Of a stretch of DNA of 64,000 bases, positions 62,198 through 64,000 are shown piece after piece (the first letter of the stretch is position 1; each line of letters begins with the position of its first letter). The notes under the pieces were generated by a model. That model ran no database searches. It was not told where the DNA came from and was given only the letters and a program-made list of their open reading frames with translations. The position numbers and the translations under genes were made by a program. Location: the NCBI GenBank assembly GCA_001899175.1, contig MKVH01000025.1:1-64000 (forward strand), written 5' to 3'. This stretch comes from Candidatus Kapaibacterium thiocyanatum (GTDB taxonomy: Bacteria > Bacteroidota > Ignavibacteria > Kapaibacteriales > Kapaibacteriaceae).

Positions 62198-62740
62198 ATG
62201 CCCTACGTCGCACTCCTCCGTGGCATCAATGTCGGCGGAAACAACAAGGTGGAAATGGCGCGGTTGAGAACCGTCCTGACCGGACTCGGATTCTCGAACG
62301 TGTCGACCTACATCAACAGCGGGAATGCCTTCTTCGAGACGAAGGAGAAAGACGGCCGGAAACTCGAGGCGATGATCGAACGGGCCCTGGCCGATGAGTT
62401 CGGTCTGACGCTGTCCGTCGTCGTTCGCAGCCGTGCCGAGGTCCGGAAGATCGTGAAAGCGATTCCGGCGGACTGGCATACGCGTACGGACAGGAGATAC
62501 TACGTCCTGTTCCTGCGGCATACGATCGACGACAGGAATGTCCTTGCGCGGATACCGTTCAGGAAGGACGTCGAGGATATCGCCTACTGTCCGGGCGCAC
62601 TGCTCTGGTCCATCCTGCTGGACAAGATCACGAGAAGCGAGGTCGGAACGCTGACCCAATACGACTTCTATCGGGATATCACGATCAGGAACCTGAACAC
62701 GACGTTGAAGATCGCCGGAATCATGGAGGCGATGGAGTGA
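62198..62740 (+). CDS. DUF1697 family protein
   Basis: This 180-residue protein matches DUF1697 along its length: MPYVALLRGINVGGNNKVEM at the start, TYINSGNAFFET, and YDFYRDITIRNLNTT at the end. The family has a ferredoxin-like double fold and no established function. Upstream in-frame residues to 62108 do not match the family and are excluded. Confidence 0.9.
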   Translation: MPYVALLRGINVGGNNKVEMARLRTVLTGLGFSNVSTYINSGNAFFETKEKDGRKLEAMIERALADEFGLTLSVVVRSRAEVRKIVKAIPADWHTRTDRRYYVLFLRHTIDDRNVLARIPFRKDVEDIAYCPGALLWSILLDKITRSEVGTLTQYDFYRDITIRNLNTTLKIAGIMEAME

Positions 62741-63089
62741 TCGAGGCACGGTATCGTGAGCCGAACGGCACACACCCCGCTTCTGCATCATCGTTCCGGC
62801 ATGTCACGGCAGCGGGGACGGATGCGAACGGCACGTTCTCGTACTTGCGGATGATGTCCTGGATCAGTTCGAAACACTCGATGCATGTGTCGCCGTTCTC
62901 GAGCCGGGACTCCTGTCATCTCGACCAGGGCTTCACCCGGGAGCCGTTCGAACGGATCGGATATGCTGCGGGATCCCGATACGTTTTCGGCTGGATCGTC
63001 ATGGAGCCGGATCGCGCGTCGTTCGTCATGCCGTAGACAACCTATGCGATGGCCTCGACGGCGTGACATGTGCGGTAATCCCGTGGCCG
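62741..63089. other. Gene-poor gap before glutaryl-CoA dehydrogenase
   Basis: About 350 bases lack a convincing gene. A plus-strand open stretch begins with a GTGA overlap at 62737 (99 codons) and a minus-strand one spans 62788-63108, but neither product is recognisable. One minus-strand frame contains ENGDTCIECFELIQDIIRKY, which might be a fragment of a decayed gene. Confidence 0.4.
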
Positions 63090-63090
63090 C

Positions 63091-63129
63091 AAAACGAAAA
63101 CCCCACACGGTGCGGAACCATGTGGGGGC
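63091..63129 (-). terminator. Rho-independent terminator for the acyl-CoA dehydrogenase gene
   Basis: Read on the minus strand, CCCCACATGG pairs with CCGTGTGGGG (10 bp, one mismatch) around a 7-base loop and is followed by TTTTCGTTTT. It lies about 40 bases beyond the stop of the gene that enters from the right edge. Confidence 0.85.
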
Positions 63130-63169
63130 TAAATGACCGGAGTCGATGTATTCCGAACCTTCGGGCAGG

Positions 63170-64000
63170 TTATCCTGCGAAGGCTGCGAGGCCCGTGATG
63201 TCCTGACCGAGGATCAGCGTGTGCATTTCATGCGTGCCTTCGTAGGTCTTCACGCTTTCCAGGTTGGCGGCGTGGCGCATCACCGGATATTCGTCGAGGA
63301 TGCCATTGGCGCCGTGGATTTCGCGGCTCATGCGGGCGATGGTCAGGGCCATTTCGCAGTTGTTGCGCTTGGCCAGCGATACCTGTTGCGGACGCAGTGT
63401 GCCGTTGTCCTTGATGTGGCCGAGGCGCCAGCAGAGGAGCTGGGCCTTCGTGATCTCGTTGAGCATGTAGACCAGCTTGTCCTGCGTGAGCTGGAAGCCA
63501 GCGATCGGCCTGTCGAACTGGACGCGGCTCTTGGCATAGTTCAGGGAGCTGTCGTAGCAGGCCATAGCCGCGCCGACGACGCCCCAGGAAATGCCGTAGC
63601 GCGCTTGCGTGAGGCAGGAGAGGGGGCCCCGCAGACCCTCGACACCCGGAAGGATGCTGCTTTCGGGCAGCTCGACGTCCTGGAAGACGAGTTCCGACGT
63701 CACGGAAGCGCGGAGCGAGTGCTTGCCCTTCATCTCCGGTGCGGTGAAGCCCTTCATGCCCTTTTCGACGAGGAAGCCACGTACGACACCGTCGAGCTTG
63801 GCCCATACGACGGCGACATCGGCCAGCGTACCGTTCGTGATCCACATCTTGGCGCCGTTCAGGAGGTAACATCCGTCGATCTTCCGTGCGTTCGTGACCA
63901 TGCCCGACGGATTCGATCCGTAGTCGGGTTCCGTCAGGCCGAAGCAGCCGATGGCCTCGCCCTTGGCCAGGAGGGGTAGCCATTTCCGCTTCTGTTCCTC
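63170..64000 (-). CDS. Glutaryl-CoA dehydrogenase-type acyl-CoA dehydrogenase, 5' truncated by window edge
   Basis: The frame is open to the last base, so the N-terminus is outside the window; 276 residues are visible. CFGLTEPDYGSNPSGM, RYGISWGVVGAAMACYD, YAKSRVQFDRPIAGFQLTQ and the C-terminal YEGTHEMHTLILGQDITGL are the FAD-binding and active-site motifs of glutaryl-CoA dehydrogenase, with the catalytic base Glu in YEGT. It oxidises and decarboxylates glutaryl-CoA to crotonyl-CoA in lysine and tryptophan breakdown. A strong terminator follows. A start at 63901 would cut the conserved core and is not used. Confidence 0.92.
   Translation of the reverse strand, partial: EEQKRKWLPLLAKGEAIGCFGLTEPDYGSNPSGMVTNARKIDGCYLLNGAKMWITNGTLADVAVVWAKLDGVVRGFLVEKGMKGFTAPEMKGKHSLRASVTSELVFQDVELPESSILPGVEGLRGPLSCLTQARYGISWGVVGAAMACYDSSLNYAKSRVQFDRPIAGFQLTQDKLVYMLNEITKAQLLCWRLGHIKDNGTLRPQQVSLAKRNNCEMALTIARMSREIHGANGILDEYPVMRHAANLESVKTYEGTHEMHTLILGQDITGLAAFAG

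Noticed and set aside
62737-63036. 99-codon plus-strand frame overlapping the DUF1697 stop
   Set aside because: The GTGA overlap is suggestive, but the product has no domain and poor composition, so it is treated as noncoding.

Overview
The window looks like high-GC chromosomal DNA from a member of the FCB (Bacteroidota/Chlorobiota) group. The evidence is at least four large secreted proteins with type IX secretion (Por) C-terminal sorting regions, a SusC-type TonB receptor with an N-terminal carboxypeptidase-regulatory-like domain, IgGFc-binding, YCF48-type and Ig-like surface proteins, and repeated TAnnTTTG promoter boxes upstream of genes on both strands. A relative of 'Candidatus Kapabacteria' or another high-GC Chlorobi-like lineage would fit. 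That assignment is inference from gene style; no rRNA gene is present to settle it.

Region 1 (1-7 kb) is an accessory polymorphic-toxin locus. The 3' part of an RHS-repeat protein ends in a short variable toxin tip. It is followed by three tandem paralogous immunity-type genes (~240 aa, Imm53-like motifs). Between them lie relics of displaced toxin tips, a fragment of RHS core coding sequence, a 180-bp direct duplication and at least five copies of a short hairpin-forming repeat. The immunity genes and toxin tip are visibly AT-richer than their surroundings.

Region 2 (7-25 kb) is mostly conserved chromosome: an M16 peptidase; a PLP aminotransferase with a NYN-nuclease/cold-shock fusion; a minus-strand trmH-like, MqnA-like, transaldolase, TetR run; an acid phosphatase; a C-terminal processing protease followed by a DUF3108 protein and a BadF-type sugar kinase; an LD-carboxypeptidase; and two T9SS cargo proteins.

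Region 3 (25.3-34.4 kb, minus strand) is an unusually tight eight-gene run: trmB, aat, an OmpA/PD40 protein, PBP1A, a fumarylacetoacetate-hydrolase family enzyme, two lipoproteins and kynurenine 3-monooxygenase. Most junctions overlap or are under 20 bp. It mixes tRNA modification, protein turnover, cell-wall synthesis and aromatic catabolism.

Region 4 (34.6-39.3 kb, plus strand) is divergent from it: secD, secF, a STAS-domain protein and purA. Region 5 (39.4-51.7 kb) is an envelope block: a 1419-aa T9SS cargo protein, an uncharacterised exported protein, a TonB receptor and a 1326-aa T9SS protein containing a large internal duplication, closed by a strong terminator.

Region 6 (51.8-53.1 kb) is a small AT-rich two-gene insertion of unknown role: a two-TM, GAF-like protein plus an orphan partner. 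Region 7 (53.2-64 kb) returns to ordinary chromosome: a membrane acyltransferase, a Ppx/GppA-HD phosphatase, a DegP-type protease with an outer-membrane protein, a Kup potassium transporter, a DinB-like protein, a glycosyltransferase, a DUF1697 protein and a truncated glutaryl-CoA dehydrogenase at the right edge. No tRNA, rRNA, CRISPR array, transposase or integrase gene was recognised.
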